Both the position numbers and the translations under genes were made by a program. The notes below the pieces were generated by a model. It was not told the origin of the DNA and ran no database searches. It saw only the letters and a list, made by a program, of their open reading frames with translations. From Tardiphaga sp. 709 (lineage in GTDB: Bacteria; Pseudomonadota; Alphaproteobacteria; Rhizobiales; Xanthobacteraceae), in the NCBI RefSeq assembly GCF_032401055.1, contig NZ_CP135529.1:1922001-1986000 (forward strand): a DNA stretch of 64,000 nt, in the 5' to 3' direction. Positions 51,639 to 60,717 of this stretch are shown here, piece by piece; positions within the stretch are counted from its first letter, which is position 1, and every line of letters begins with the position of its first letter.

Positions 51639-52397
51639 CTACCGCGGCGCCATGCGGATGGCGCCGTCGAGACGGATGGTCTCGCCGTTCAGCATCGGGT
51701 TCTCGACGATGTGGACCGCGAGGTTACCGTATTCCGAGGCGTCGCCGAGGCGGGCCGGATGCGGGACCTGGGCGCCGAGGCTGGCGCGCGCTTCTTCATT
51801 GAGGCCCATCAAAAGGGGCGTCAGGAACAGGCCCGGCGCAATCGTATTGACGCGGATCTTCTGCGACGACAGATCGCGCGCGGCCGGCAGGGTCAGACCG
51901 ACGACGCCGCCCTTCGATGCGGCATAGGCGATCTGACCAATCTGGCCTTCATAGGCCGCGACGCTGGCGGTGTTGATGATGACGCCGCGCTCTTCGCCGA
52001 TGGCGTCCTGGGTGACGAGCTGTTCGGCAAACAGACGCAGGCAGTTGAAGGTGCCGACGAGGTTGACCATGATGACATTGGTGAACTTCTCGAGCGGATA
52101 GACGCCCTGCTTGCCGACAATGCGCTGCGAACCGCCAATGCCGGCGCAGTTCACCAGCACGCGCGCGGTACCATGCGCAGCCGCTGCCTTGGCGAGCGCC
52201 GCCTTGACGTCATTCTCGCTGGTGACGTCGCCGACGGTGGCAACGCCCTTCACTTCGGCGGCGACCTTCTCGGCATTGTCCTGCGCGCGATCGAACACGG
52301 CAACCTTGGCGCCCTTGGCAGCCATTGCGCGCGCGGTTGCGGCGCCCAGTCCCGAGCCACCGCCGGTGATGAATACGGCTACGTCTTTAAGCTGCAT
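51639..52397 (-). CDS. SDR family 3-hydroxyacyl-CoA dehydrogenase-like protein (second copy)
   Basis: A 252-residue short-chain dehydrogenase with TGGGSGLG (residues 10-17), NCAG, and the catalytic YAASKGG. It starts MQLKDVAVFITGGGSG, like the copy at 26185-26946 (MQLKNQAAIVTGGASG), and is clearly its paralogue. The frame remains open for 104 codons upstream through a repetitive leader; I reject that extension because the repeat spacing is not in frame and the conserved domain starts here. It probably oxidises 3-hydroxyacyl-CoA to 3-ketoacyl-CoA for the thiolase at 53431. Confidence 0.9.
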   Translation of the reverse strand: MQLKDVAVFITGGGSGLGAATARAMAAKGAKVAVFDRAQDNAEKVAAEVKGVATVGDVTSENDVKAALAKAAAAHGTARVLVNCAGIGGSQRIVGKQGVYPLEKFTNVIMVNLVGTFNCLRLFAEQLVTQDAIGEERGVIINTASVAAYEGQIGQIAYAASKGGVVGLTLPAARDLSSQKIRVNTIAPGLFLTPLLMGLNEEARASLGAQVPHPARLGDASEYGNLAVHIVENPMLNGETIRLDGAIRMAPR

Positions 52398-52409
52398 GGA
52401 TAGAGCCTT

Positions 52410-52606
52410 TCCTTGGGCGTTTCTGATCGTTTCTTGAATTTTTGAGTCGCGACGAAGAAGAAAAAGAAGAAGTGGTCCTTGGGCGTTTTCTTGGTTGTTG
52501 TTCTTGGAACTGATCCTTGGGCGTTTCTTATTCTTGGTTCGAATTTGGTTCCTTGGGCGTTTCCCGACGTTTTTGAATTTTCTTGGCAGTTTTCCTTGGG
52601 CCGTTT
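52410..52606 (-). repeat. Five-copy direct repeat in the leader of the second SDR gene
   Basis: The motif AAACGCCCAAGGA (minus strand; TCCTTGGGCGTTT on plus) occurs at 52410-52422, 52476-52488, 52514-52526, 52550-52562 and, with one inserted base, 52593-52606. Start-to-start distances are 66, 38, 36 and 43 bp. The spacers share TTTTTGAATTTTCTTGG-like sequence. The copy nearest the gene supplies an AAGGA-type ribosome-binding site; the others would be extra copies of it. The segment is AT-richer than its surroundings and lies between SDR and TetR genes. Confidence 0.75.
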
Positions 52607-52623
52607 CTTCTGAGCTCGTGATG

Positions 52624-53289
52624 TCAGGCCTTGGCGGCCTTCTTGTTTGTGAGGATTCCGCCGAGCAGCATCGCTTCCATATGGGCGACATAGTCGCGGC
52701 AGACTTCATCCGTCACCGGGCCGACGCCAATGGCGCGCGACATGGCATGACGGCTGAAGAACAGGTTATCGCAGGCGCCGATCAGGCTGGTGTAGAACAG
52801 CACGGGATCGACCGCGCGGAATTCGCCGGATTCGAGTCCCTCTGCCAGCAGGCGGCGATGGAAGCCGAGCAGCGGCCCCACGAAGAACTTCGATACTTCG
52901 TCGGCCGCCTCGTTGCTGCTCTCATGCAGCAAATAGTGGATCAGCCGGTTCATGTAGGGAAACTGGTAATAGGCCTTGATGATGCCAGCGATGTGCAGCC
53001 GCAGCTTCGCGGTGGCGGAGATCGGCTGCGCCAGCAGATATTCCAGATTGGTCATCTCGGTGGCGGCGTCGCGCGCAAGCAGCGCCAGCAGCAGCCCGTC
53101 CTTGTTGCCGAAATGATATTTCACCAGCGCCGCATTGACCCCCGACTGCTGCGCAATCTCGCTCAGCGACACCTCGATGGAGTTGCTGGCAATCATCAGT
53201 TCGCTCGCTGCGAGCAACAGCTTGTCGGCCGTTGGATTACGGGCAGCGGCGGTTTTCACAGAGGTGCTGGGATTCAAATTCGGTGCCAT
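52624..53289 (-). CDS. TetR family transcriptional regulator
   Basis: A 221-residue TetR protein. The helix-turn-helix spans about residues 20-65 (LLLAASELMIASNSIEVSLS, then GVNAALVKYHFGNKDGLL). The C-terminal ligand domain is of the type found in fatty-acid/CoA regulators (HYLLHESSNEAADEVSKFFV). The ATG at 53287-53289 is chosen over an upstream start eight codons earlier. It diverges from the thiolase gene and is followed by the repeat leader of the SDR gene, so it probably controls both directions in response to a CoA thioester. Confidence 0.88.
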   Translation of the reverse strand: MAPNLNPSTSVKTAAARNPTADKLLLAASELMIASNSIEVSLSEIAQQSGVNAALVKYHFGNKDGLLLALLARDAATEMTNLEYLLAQPISATAKLRLHIAGIIKAYYQFPYMNRLIHYLLHESSNEAADEVSKFFVGPLLGFHRRLLAEGLESGEFRAVDPVLFYTSLIGACDNLFFSRHAMSRAIGVGPVTDEVCRDYVAHMEAMLLGGILTNKKAAKA

Positions 53290-53327
53290 TCGGAGCGCAG
53301 ATAATACGAACAATCGGCCGCACTCAA

Positions 53328-53371
53328 GAGTTAATTGACCGATTGACTAAACTCTCCGCGGACACTTAAAT
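53328..53371 (+). promoter_or_regulatory. Candidate promoter and TetR operator before the thiolase gene
   Basis: TTGACT (53343-53348) and TTAAAT (53366-53371) are separated by 17 bp, a plausible sigma-70-type promoter. An inverted repeat GAGTT (53328-53332) / AACTC (53350-53354) and a direct repeat ATTGAC-CG-ATTGAC overlap it. Confidence 0.4.
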
Positions 53372-53430
53372 CCGGCGCATTCAACGCCACGAAAAACGCC
53401 GCCAAACAAGGCAAAAAAGGGAGATCACGC

Positions 53431-54603
53431 ATGGCCGAGGCCTATATCGTCGCCGCTGCACGCACCGCTGGTGGCCGCAAAGGCGGCCGCTTAGCCGGCT
53501 GGCACCCGGCCGACCTCGCAGCCTCGGTTTTGAACACGCTGGTTGAACGCACCGGCGCCGATCCCGCCTCGGTTGAAGACGTCATCATGGGCTGCGTCGG
53601 CCAGGGTGGCGAGCAGGCCGTCAACGTTGCACGCAACGCGGTGCTGGCCTCCAAGCTGCCGGAAAGCGTGCCCGGCACCTCGATCGACCGCCAGTGCGGT
53701 TCGTCGCAGCAGGCGCTACATTTCGCCGCCCAGGCCGTGATGGCTGGCTCCATGGATATCGTGATCGCCGCCGGCGTCGAGAGCATGACCCGCGTGCCGA
53801 TGGGATCGCCCAGCATCCTCGCGTCCAAGGCCGGTATGGGCCACTACAAGAGCCCCGGCATGGAAGCGCGCTATCCCAACATCCAGTTCAGCCAGTTCAC
53901 CGGCGCCGAGATGGTCGCCGAGAAATACGGACTGTCGAAGGATGACCTCGACACATACGCCTTCGAGAGCCACCAGCGCGCCATCGCAGCAACCGAAGCC
54001 GGCCGGTTCAAGGACGAGATCATCCCGCTGCAGATCACCCGCGCCGATGGCACCACGGACACCCATCACATCGACGAGGGCATCCGCTTCGACGCCACGC
54101 TCGACGGCATCAGGGGCGTCAAGCTGATCGCCGAGAACGGCAAGCTCACCGCAGCATCCGCCAGCCAGATCTGCGATGGCGCTTCGGGCGTGATGGTTGT
54201 CAACGAGAAGGGCCTCAAGCAACTCGGCATCAAGCCGCTGGCGCGCATCCACCATATGACCATAATGGGCGGCGATCCCGTGATCATGCTGGAAGCGCCC
54301 CTGCCCGCCACCAAGCGCGCGCTCGAAAGGGCCGGGATGAAGATCGACGACATCGACCTGTTCGAAGTCAACGAAGCCTTCGCCTCGATCCCAACCGCCT
54401 GGCTGAAAGCCACCGGCGCGGACCCGAAGCGCCTCAACGTCAATGGCGGCGCCATCGCGCTCGGCCATCCGCTCGGCGGCTCCGGCACCAAGCTGATGAC
54501 CACGCTGATGCACGCGCTGCACCAGAACAACAAGCGTTACGGATTGCAGACCATGTGCGAAGGCGGCGGCATGGCCAATGTGACGATCGTGGAGCGATTG
54601 TAA
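53431..54603 (+). CDS. Acetyl-CoA C-acyltransferase (thiolase)
   Basis: A 390-residue thiolase of the degradative type. The acyl-accepting Cys is C89 in IDRQCGSSQQA. The His is in GGAIALGHPLGGSG and the second Cys in MCEGGGMANV near the C-terminus. It cleaves 3-ketoacyl-CoA to acetyl-CoA and a shortened acyl- or aryl-CoA. It completes a beta-oxidation set with the ligase, dehydrogenases, crotonase and SDR on the opposite strand. AAAAAAGGGAGATCACGC precedes the ATG. Confidence 0.93.
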   Translation: MAEAYIVAAARTAGGRKGGRLAGWHPADLAASVLNTLVERTGADPASVEDVIMGCVGQGGEQAVNVARNAVLASKLPESVPGTSIDRQCGSSQQALHFAAQAVMAGSMDIVIAAGVESMTRVPMGSPSILASKAGMGHYKSPGMEARYPNIQFSQFTGAEMVAEKYGLSKDDLDTYAFESHQRAIAATEAGRFKDEIIPLQITRADGTTDTHHIDEGIRFDATLDGIRGVKLIAENGKLTAASASQICDGASGVMVVNEKGLKQLGIKPLARIHHMTIMGGDPVIMLEAPLPATKRALERAGMKIDDIDLFEVNEAFASIPTAWLKATGADPKRLNVNGGAIALGHPLGGSGTKLMTTLMHALHQNNKRYGLQTMCEGGGMANVTIVERL

Positions 54604-54622
54604 GAACTCAAAAGAGAATGTT

Positions 54623-54761
54623 GTCGTCCCCGCCTAGTGCGCCCTTGGCGCACGCGGGGCGGGGACCCATACTCCCGATCAAGATAATAAGAACGCGGAG
54701 ATTACCGCACACCGCCTCTGCCGGCAGAGGTTATGGATCCCCGCCTTCGCGGGGATGACAG
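54623..54761. repeat. Palindromic repeat, GTCGTCCCCGC / GCGGGGATGAC type
   Basis: Inverted-repeat ends GTCGTCCCCGC and GCGGGGATGAC, with inner hairpins (GTGCGCCCTTGGCGCAC and CCCCGCCTTCGCGGGG). It lies between thiolase and acyl-CoA synthetase genes. Confidence 0.7.
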
Positions 54762-54825
54762 CTGAGAGAGCCTGCCAAGCTACACCACGAGCGGGAAAAT
54801 CCGCCGGCCTTCAGAGGAAACGCCC

Positions 54826-56370
54826 ATGACGCATCCGTCGATTCACGCGAAGACCAATCCCGACAAGATTGCCTACCGCATGGCCGGCTCCGGTCAGGCG
54901 CTCACCTATCGCGAACTCGACGAACGCTCCAACCGCGGCGCGCAGCTGTTTCGCGCGCTGGGTCTGAAGGCCGGCGATCACATCGCGCTGCTGATGGAGA
55001 ACCGGCTCGACTTCATGGAGATCTGCTGGTCTGCCCAGCGCGCCGGGCTCTATTACACCGCGATCAGCCGTTACCTCACGCAAGACGAGATCGCCTATAT
55101 CGTCAAAGACTGCGGCGCTCGCGTGGTCATCACCTCCGAGAAATGCGCTGATGTGGTTGCGCCGCTGATCACCAACGCGGCCGAGCCGATGTTCTATATC
55201 GTCGACGGTGCGCGCCCCGGTTTCCGCGACTGGAATAGTGCCCTCACCGCGCAGCCCGCTACACCGATTGCCGACGAGGTTGCCGGCTACGACATGCTGT
55301 ATTCGTCCGGCACCACCGGGCGCCCCAAGGGCATCAAGCGCGCCTCCGAGAACAACCCGATCACCGTGCCCAATCCGTTCCTGAAACTGCTCTGCGCGAA
55401 CATGTGCGGCATGACTTCGGACTCGATCTATCTGTCACCGGCGCCGCTGTATCATGCGGCTCCACTGCGCTTCAACATGATGGCGATCACGCTCGGCGGC
55501 ACGTCGGTGATCATGGAGCATTTCGACGCGGAGGAATTCCTCAAGCTCGTCGAGAAGTACAAGGTCACCCAGTCACAGCTGGTGCCGACCATGTTCGTGC
55601 GCATGCTGAAACTGCCGGATGAGGTCCGGTTGAAATACGACGTATCCTCACTGAACGGTGCAATCCACGCCGCAGCGCCCTGCCCGGTCGAGGTCAAGGC
55701 GCGCATGATCGACTGGTGGGGACCGATCCTGATCGAATATTACGCCGGCTCCGAAGGCAACGGTGTCACCGTATCGAACTCGCAGCAGTGGCTGTCGCAT
55801 CGCGGCACTGTCGGCAAGGCCGTGGTCGGCAGCGTCAAGATCGTCAATGAAGAAGATCAGGAAGCGCCGACCGGCGAAATCGGCACGGTGTATTTCGCCG
55901 ACACGCCGCAGTTCAGCTATCACAACGACCCCGAGAAGACGAAGCGCGCCTATAACGCACGCGGCTGGTCGACGCTCGGCGATGTCGGCTATCTCGACGA
56001 CGAAGGCTTCCTCTACCTCACCGACCGCAAGTCCTACATGATCATTTCGGGCGGCGTGAACATCTACCCGCAGGAGACCGAGGACGTCCTGATCACCCAT
56101 CCGGACATCGCCGATGTCGCGGTGTTCGGCGTGCCGAACGAGGAGATGGGCGAAGAGGTCAAGGCCGTCGTGCAGCCGCACGACATGAGCCGCGCCGGCA
56201 AGGCGCTGGAGGCCGAACTGATGGTGTTCTGCCGCAAGCATTTGTCACCGATCAAATGCCCGAAGAGCATCGACTTCGAGCCCGAACTGCCGCGTACGCC
56301 GACCGGCAAGCTGGTGAAGCGGCACCTGCGCGATAAGTACTGGCCAAAGAAGGAAAAAGCGTCGGCCTAG
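54826..56370 (+). CDS. Acyl-CoA synthetase (AMP-forming)
   Basis: A 514-residue AMP-binding ligase. The P-loop-like motif is MLYSSGTTGRPKGIKR (about residues 158-173), the second motif YYAGSEGNG, the hinge YLTDRKSYMIISGGVNIYPQ, and the catalytic Lys is in TPTGKLVKRHL. It is of the fatty-acid / bile-acid type, distinct from the two feruloyl-CoA-synthase-like ligases. GAGGAAACGCCC stands directly before the ATG. It may activate the acyl products or longer fatty acids for the same beta-oxidation set. Confidence 0.9.
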   Translation: MTHPSIHAKTNPDKIAYRMAGSGQALTYRELDERSNRGAQLFRALGLKAGDHIALLMENRLDFMEICWSAQRAGLYYTAISRYLTQDEIAYIVKDCGARVVITSEKCADVVAPLITNAAEPMFYIVDGARPGFRDWNSALTAQPATPIADEVAGYDMLYSSGTTGRPKGIKRASENNPITVPNPFLKLLCANMCGMTSDSIYLSPAPLYHAAPLRFNMMAITLGGTSVIMEHFDAEEFLKLVEKYKVTQSQLVPTMFVRMLKLPDEVRLKYDVSSLNGAIHAAAPCPVEVKARMIDWWGPILIEYYAGSEGNGVTVSNSQQWLSHRGTVGKAVVGSVKIVNEEDQEAPTGEIGTVYFADTPQFSYHNDPEKTKRAYNARGWSTLGDVGYLDDEGFLYLTDRKSYMIISGGVNIYPQETEDVLITHPDIADVAVFGVPNEEMGEEVKAVVQPHDMSRAGKALEAELMVFCRKHLSPIKCPKSIDFEPELPRTPTGKLVKRHLRDKYWPKKEKASA

Positions 56371-56434
56371 CGCTCGCTCTTGCGGCATCGCAATCGCCGC
56401 GCTAATCCGCCGCGATGTCGCACATCCATTCATC

Positions 56435-57748
56435 ATGACCGCCGGCCTGCTGATCTCGGCAGCCCGGTCCGGCGCGGGCAAGACCACGGTCACGCTCGGC
56501 CTGCTCGCCGCACTGACGCGGCGCGGCATGGTACTGCGCGCGGCCAAGGCCGGGCCTGATTATATCGATCCTGCCTTTCATGCGGTCGCCACCGGCGCGC
56601 CCTGCATCAATCTCGATAGCTGGACCATGCCGCCGCCGCTGCTGCAGGCGCTGATGGCTGGCACCACCGAGGCCGCCGATCTGCTGGTGGTCGAAGGCGT
56701 CATGGGTCTGTTTGATGGCGTACCCGGCGTCGCGGACCGCGACGGCAGCAGTGCCAGTATCGCCGCGCGGTTCAAGTTGCCGGTGCTGCTGGTGCTCGAC
56801 GTCACCGCGCAGTCGCAATCCGCCGCGGCCATGGTGCGCGGCTTCGCCAGTCATCATCCTGACGTCCACGTCGCCGGTGTGATCCTGAATCGCGTCGGCA
56901 GCGATCGCCACCGCCGCCTCATCACGGATGCCATCGCGCCACTCGGCATCCCCGTCGTCGGTGCCATTCCGCGCGACGCGGCGCTGGCGCTGCCGGAACG
57001 GCATCTCGGCCTGATCCAGGCCGGCGAACACGGCGACCTTGCCACGCGGATGGGCGTTCTCGCCGACATGGCGGAAAAACATCTCGATCTCGATACCATC
57101 ATCGCGCTGGCTGCGCCCATCGAGCGGCAGCCGACGCGCAATGCCGTGCCGGCCTTGCCGCCGTTTGGTCAGCGGATTGCACTGGCCGCTGATGCTGCCT
57201 TCACCTTCATCTATCCGCACCTGATCGATGGCTGGCGCAATGCGGGCACGGAGATCGTGCGCTTCTCCCCGCTCGCCAATGAAGCACCGCCGGACGATTG
57301 CGATAGCTGCTGGCTGCCAGGCGGCTATCCCGAACTTCACGTGGCGACGCTTGCCGCGGCGCAAAAATTTCGCGACGGGCTGGTGCACTTCGCACAGACA
57401 CGTTCGGTCCATGGCGAGTGCGGCGGCTACATGGTGCTCGGCGAAAGTCTGGAAGATGCCGACGGCAACCGGCATGCAATGACGGGGCTACTGGGACACA
57501 CGACGAGTTTCCACAAGCGGCGCTTGCATCTCGGCTATCGCGAGGCGCAATTGCTATCCGACAGCCCTATCGGACCAAAGGGATCACTCATCCGTGGCCA
57601 CGAATTCCACTACGCGTCACTGATTGATCCGGGCAGCGATGAGCCGTTCGTTGATCTCCGCAACGCGCAAGGCGAACCGATGGCCGAGCGCGGCGGACGG
57701 CGTGGCCATGTCACCGGCACGTTTTTCCACGCGATTGCGCGGGTGTAG
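56435..57748 (+). CDS. cobB: Cobyrinate / hydrogenobyrinate a,c-diamide synthase
   Basis: A 437-residue amidotransferase. The N-terminal ATP-binding domain has SAARSGAGKTTVTLG (residues 8-22) and AGPDYIDPAFH. The C-terminal glutaminase domain carries the catalytic Cys in HGECGGYMVLGESLED (about residue 329) and the later His in RGHEFHYAS. It amidates side chains a and c of the corrin ring using glutamine and ATP during vitamin B12 synthesis. No other cobalamin gene lies nearby, so it is separated from the main cob cluster. Confidence 0.93.
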   Translation: MTAGLLISAARSGAGKTTVTLGLLAALTRRGMVLRAAKAGPDYIDPAFHAVATGAPCINLDSWTMPPPLLQALMAGTTEAADLLVVEGVMGLFDGVPGVADRDGSSASIAARFKLPVLLVLDVTAQSQSAAAMVRGFASHHPDVHVAGVILNRVGSDRHRRLITDAIAPLGIPVVGAIPRDAALALPERHLGLIQAGEHGDLATRMGVLADMAEKHLDLDTIIALAAPIERQPTRNAVPALPPFGQRIALAADAAFTFIYPHLIDGWRNAGTEIVRFSPLANEAPPDDCDSCWLPGGYPELHVATLAAAQKFRDGLVHFAQTRSVHGECGGYMVLGESLEDADGNRHAMTGLLGHTTSFHKRRLHLGYREAQLLSDSPIGPKGSLIRGHEFHYASLIDPGSDEPFVDLRNAQGEPMAERGGRRGHVTGTFFHAIARV

Positions 57749-57762
57749 CAATCACCCTTGTC

Positions 57763-57877
57763 CCGGACGCAATGCAGCGCGCCTTCGCTATGCATTGCAG
57801 AGCCGAGACCGTATCAAACTCCGGCGTTCACGGCGGTCCCGGCTCAGCAGCAGCGTAGCACGCTGCAGCGCGTCCGG
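57763..57877. repeat. Imperfect inverted repeat CCGGACGC / GCGTCCGG
   Basis: The ends CCGGACGC (57763-57770) and GCGTCCGG (57870-57877) and nearby GCAATGCAGCG / CGCTGCAGCG segments form a long hairpin between convergent genes. It is a further member of the dispersed palindromic elements and may terminate both genes. Confidence 0.6.
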
Positions 57878-57890
57878 TACAAATGAAGCA

Positions 57891-58736
57891 CTAACGCCCC
57901 CAGCGATCCTGCCAGATCTTCTCGCCGATCAGGCAATTGACGCGCGGCTCCTTCGTCGTGTTGGCGACAGGAATCGCGCGCGGCTCGGGCATCAATCCTG
58001 CGACTTCCAACACCAGTTTGGTGCGGATCGCTTCCTTGAACTTGTCGCGCTCCTTGATCGGCACCACGAAGGAGCCCGCGCCGCCGATCACGCAGTCCTC
58101 GTAATAGAGATCGAGATTTTCGATATCCATGGTCGAATAGGACAGTTCCTTGGCCATGATCGGCAGGCCGTTGATGACGATACCTTTCGCGACTGCCTCG
58201 TCGCGCGCGACCGTCACCGGTCCTCCATTGTTGTTCGGCCCATCGCCGGAGATATCGATGACGCGGCGCAGGCCGTGCAGCGCATTTTCATCGAACAGCG
58301 GCATGGCGTAGTAGATCGCGCCCGAGATCGAGGTCCGCGATGCCCGGCGGATCGGCGTCTTCATGATTTCGGATGCCACCGCGTCGGCGGATTCAGGACC
58401 ATCGATGACACGCCAGGGAATGATCAGCTTCTGGTCTGACGATGCCGCCCATTCGAAATAGGTGACCGCAATCTTGCCTGTCGGGCCACTCTTGAGCGCG
58501 GTAAGAAATTCCTTGGAGACGATGGCCTGGGCATAGCCTTCGCGCTGGATCGCCAGCTCGTCCATATCCATCGAATAGGAGACGTCGACCGCCAGCACCA
58601 GTTCGACATCAACCACGGGGTCCTGCTTGCTCTGGGCAAACTGCGCTTTCGGGCCCGTCGCCGCCATGCTCGCGACATCGCCGCCGGCCATCGCTCCCGC
58701 GACCAGTACCGCTCCAATCGAGACACACCAGCGCAT
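57891..58736 (-). CDS. DUF1194 von Willebrand-type exported protein
   Basis: A 281-residue protein with a signal peptide (about residues 1-26). It contains a VWA-like fold with the metal-site motif LVLAVDVSYSMDMDELAIQR (DxSxS form) and later DISGDGPNN. These match the DUF1194 family of alphaproteobacteria. The VWA metal site suggests protein binding outside the cytoplasm; the role is unknown. Single gene, convergent with cobB across a palindromic repeat. Confidence 0.87.
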   Translation of the reverse strand: MRWCVSIGAVLVAGAMAGGDVASMAATGPKAQFAQSKQDPVVDVELVLAVDVSYSMDMDELAIQREGYAQAIVSKEFLTALKSGPTGKIAVTYFEWAASSDQKLIIPWRVIDGPESADAVASEIMKTPIRRASRTSISGAIYYAMPLFDENALHGLRRVIDISGDGPNNNGGPVTVARDEAVAKGIVINGLPIMAKELSYSTMDIENLDLYYEDCVIGGAGSFVVPIKERDKFKEAIRTKLVLEVAGLMPEPRAIPVANTTKEPRVNCLIGEKIWQDRWGR

Positions 58737-58956
58737 AGCGGCCCTCCCGTTGAGAATCGAATGGTGACATGCAAATGACGAGCCGCAAAGCAGGAACCTG
58801 CGGGCATGTTCACAATCCGGTCATGGCGGCGACGCCGCTGCGGCAGAGCTAACGGGCGCCTGCCCCGGATTTGAACAGTTTGCACGCTCGCGCGACAAAG
58901 CTAGCGCAGGATGTCGCCAACGCCACATCCACCATTGCCGACCGGAATGGGCCGAG

Positions 58957-60273
58957 ATGAGTGCCGCCTTGAACGCGCCGATGAACGGTGGCCGCCAGCC
59001 CGCAGCGCGGCACGTAATCGTGTGGGCCGTACTGCTCACTTGTATCGGCGCAGCGATCGCTTTGTTCGTTTCAGCACCCGCCAAACAGCGCAAGACAGTG
59101 GCCGCCGAACAGGACGAACCTATTCGGCCGTTCGGCGCCAACGCAGCCGACGAATGCCGCCGTCTTTCGCGGAACGCCACCGAATACCTCCCCGAGCAAC
59201 AAGAGAAGCTGCGTTACCGGACGCGCCAGGCCGCCTGCAGCGAAGCGTTCGCTAGAGCTCCGGACGACGTCCGCAACAAGGTAGCCTTTGCTCAATCGCT
59301 GCCGTATGAACGGCGCGCCGAGGCGGTCGCACTGTTGCGCGAGGCCGCAGCCCAGAACGGTGGCGAGGCAAATTACGCAATCTATGAGTCGCACAATTCA
59401 TGGGACTATCATCTTGATCGCCCGCAGATGATTGCGCGCGACGAGGCACAGCGTGCGCTGATCAAGGCAGCCGAACTGGACAATTCGTCAGCGGTAAACA
59501 GGCTCGCAATCCTCTATGGCCGTGGCGGCATCGTGAAGCGGGACCCCTCTGCCGAACGATACTGGACCGAGCGCGCGCTTCGGTTACCGCTGCCGGAGAA
59601 CGTCACCCGCGCAGACCAGCAAATCAGGCTTGCCCGGCTTCTCGCGCAATCCCCGCAGCCGGACGAGCAGACCCGCGGCCGGGATTTACTCGAACGTCTC
59701 GCCCAAGGCGGCTCCTTTGGCGCCAAGGCGGCGCTGGCTGCAGCCACGCGTCCCAGCGATCCCGTGCGCGCCCGCAAACTATTTGAAGAGGCTGCGCGCG
59801 ATCATCTGGGAGGCGATACCGAGCTGGCGCAGATGCTGCTCGATGGCGAAGGCGGCCCGGCCGATCCAAAGCGCGCATTGTCGATCTTGCAAAGCCAGCG
59901 CCATCAGGCGAGCGCGAGTGGCCTGCTCGGCCAGCTTTATCTCGATGGAAAGCTGGTGCCACGCGACGTGCCAAAGGGGATCGACTTACTGATCACTGCC
60001 GGGGTTTGGGATTACGACTCCCGGCTGAAGGCCCTGCGGTTGCTGGCCAGCCATCCGCAGGTTCAGATCTCTTCGCTCAACATCGTTCTATATGAGGCAA
60101 TTCAGGCTGCGGAACTTGGCGAGCCTGACGCGCTCGCCGCATTGATCGGTCTCAAACTATCGCAGAACCCGCAGTTTCGCGATGTCCCCGGAGCCTGTAA
60201 ACTGAAGCCAATGGCCGTGCGGCGCGGCGATCAGGATGCCGTGCAACGCCTCAAGGATTGCCCGGCCGACTGA
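58957..60273 (+). CDS. Membrane-anchored Sel1-like repeat protein
   Basis: A 438-residue protein with an N-terminal transmembrane segment (about residues 21-42, VIVWAVLLTCIGAAIALFVS), then helical repeats. Sel1-type units are visible at NRLAILYGRGGIVKRDPSAE, TELAQMLLDGEGGPADPKRA and GLLGQLYLDGKLVPRDVPKG. The bulk lies in the periplasm and would serve as a protein-protein scaffold. Partner unknown. It precedes clpS by 48 nt in the same direction. Confidence 0.85.
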   Translation: MSAALNAPMNGGRQPAARHVIVWAVLLTCIGAAIALFVSAPAKQRKTVAAEQDEPIRPFGANAADECRRLSRNATEYLPEQQEKLRYRTRQAACSEAFARAPDDVRNKVAFAQSLPYERRAEAVALLREAAAQNGGEANYAIYESHNSWDYHLDRPQMIARDEAQRALIKAAELDNSSAVNRLAILYGRGGIVKRDPSAERYWTERALRLPLPENVTRADQQIRLARLLAQSPQPDEQTRGRDLLERLAQGGSFGAKAALAAATRPSDPVRARKLFEEAARDHLGGDTELAQMLLDGEGGPADPKRALSILQSQRHQASASGLLGQLYLDGKLVPRDVPKGIDLLITAGVWDYDSRLKALRLLASHPQVQISSLNIVLYEAIQAAELGEPDALAALIGLKLSQNPQFRDVPGACKLKPMAVRRGDQDAVQRLKDCPAD

Positions 60274-60321
60274 TCATTGTCGCGTCGCCGCCACAGAGCG
60301 CGATCGTCCGGATGAGTGTGC

Positions 60322-60627
60322 ATGCCCGAGAGTGTCACCGCACCGCAGACCAAGACCAAGCCGAAGGTCGAGCGGCCGAAATTGTACAAGGTTATCCTCG
60401 TCAATGATGACTTCACGCCGCGCGAATTCGTCGTGCGGGTGCTGAAAGCGGAATTTCGCATGTCCGAGGATCAAGCCGCCAAGGTGATGATGACGGCGCA
60501 TCAACGCGGCGTCTGCGTCGTCGCCGTGTTCACCCGTGACGTCGCCGAGACCAAGGCGACCCGCGCGACAGATGCCGGCCGCGCCAAGGGCTATCCGCTT
60601 CTCTTCACGACCGAGCCTGAAGAATAG
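60322..60627 (+). CDS. clpS: ATP-dependent Clp protease adaptor ClpS
   Basis: A 101-residue adaptor that hands N-degron substrates to ClpAP. The core reads LYKVILVNDDFTPREFVVRV (about residues 22-41), and the ClpA-contact helix has MTAHQRGVCVVAVFTRDVAE. The ATG at 60322 is chosen; a GTG two codons earlier is possible. No clpA gene is adjacent. The sequence departs from the usual ClpS1 in the C-terminal stretch, so it is probably the second paralogue (ClpS2) common in alphaproteobacteria. Confidence 0.92.
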   Translation: MPESVTAPQTKTKPKVERPKLYKVILVNDDFTPREFVVRVLKAEFRMSEDQAAKVMMTAHQRGVCVVAVFTRDVAETKATRATDAGRAKGYPLLFTTEPEE

Positions 60628-60717
60628 GACGCGGCGCTTCTGCTTTAGCCACCAAAACGATAAAAATTTAACGATCGGTTCAATCCGAGGTTGGGCGGCA
60701 TCTGGCAAGATCGCCAG

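Noticed and set aside
52410-52606. CRISPR array
   Set aside because: Repeats are only 13 bp, spacing is irregular (36-66 bp), spacers resemble each other, and no cas gene is present.
52398-52709. N-terminal extension of the SDR protein through the repeat leader (about 104 residues)
   Set aside because: The frame is open, but repeat spacings are mostly not multiples of three, the composition is Lys/Arg/Asn-rich, and the SDR fold begins at the downstream ATG with its own AAGGA site.
56435-57748. Part of a cobalamin synthesis cluster
   Set aside because: cobB is clear, but no other cob gene lies on either side within the window.
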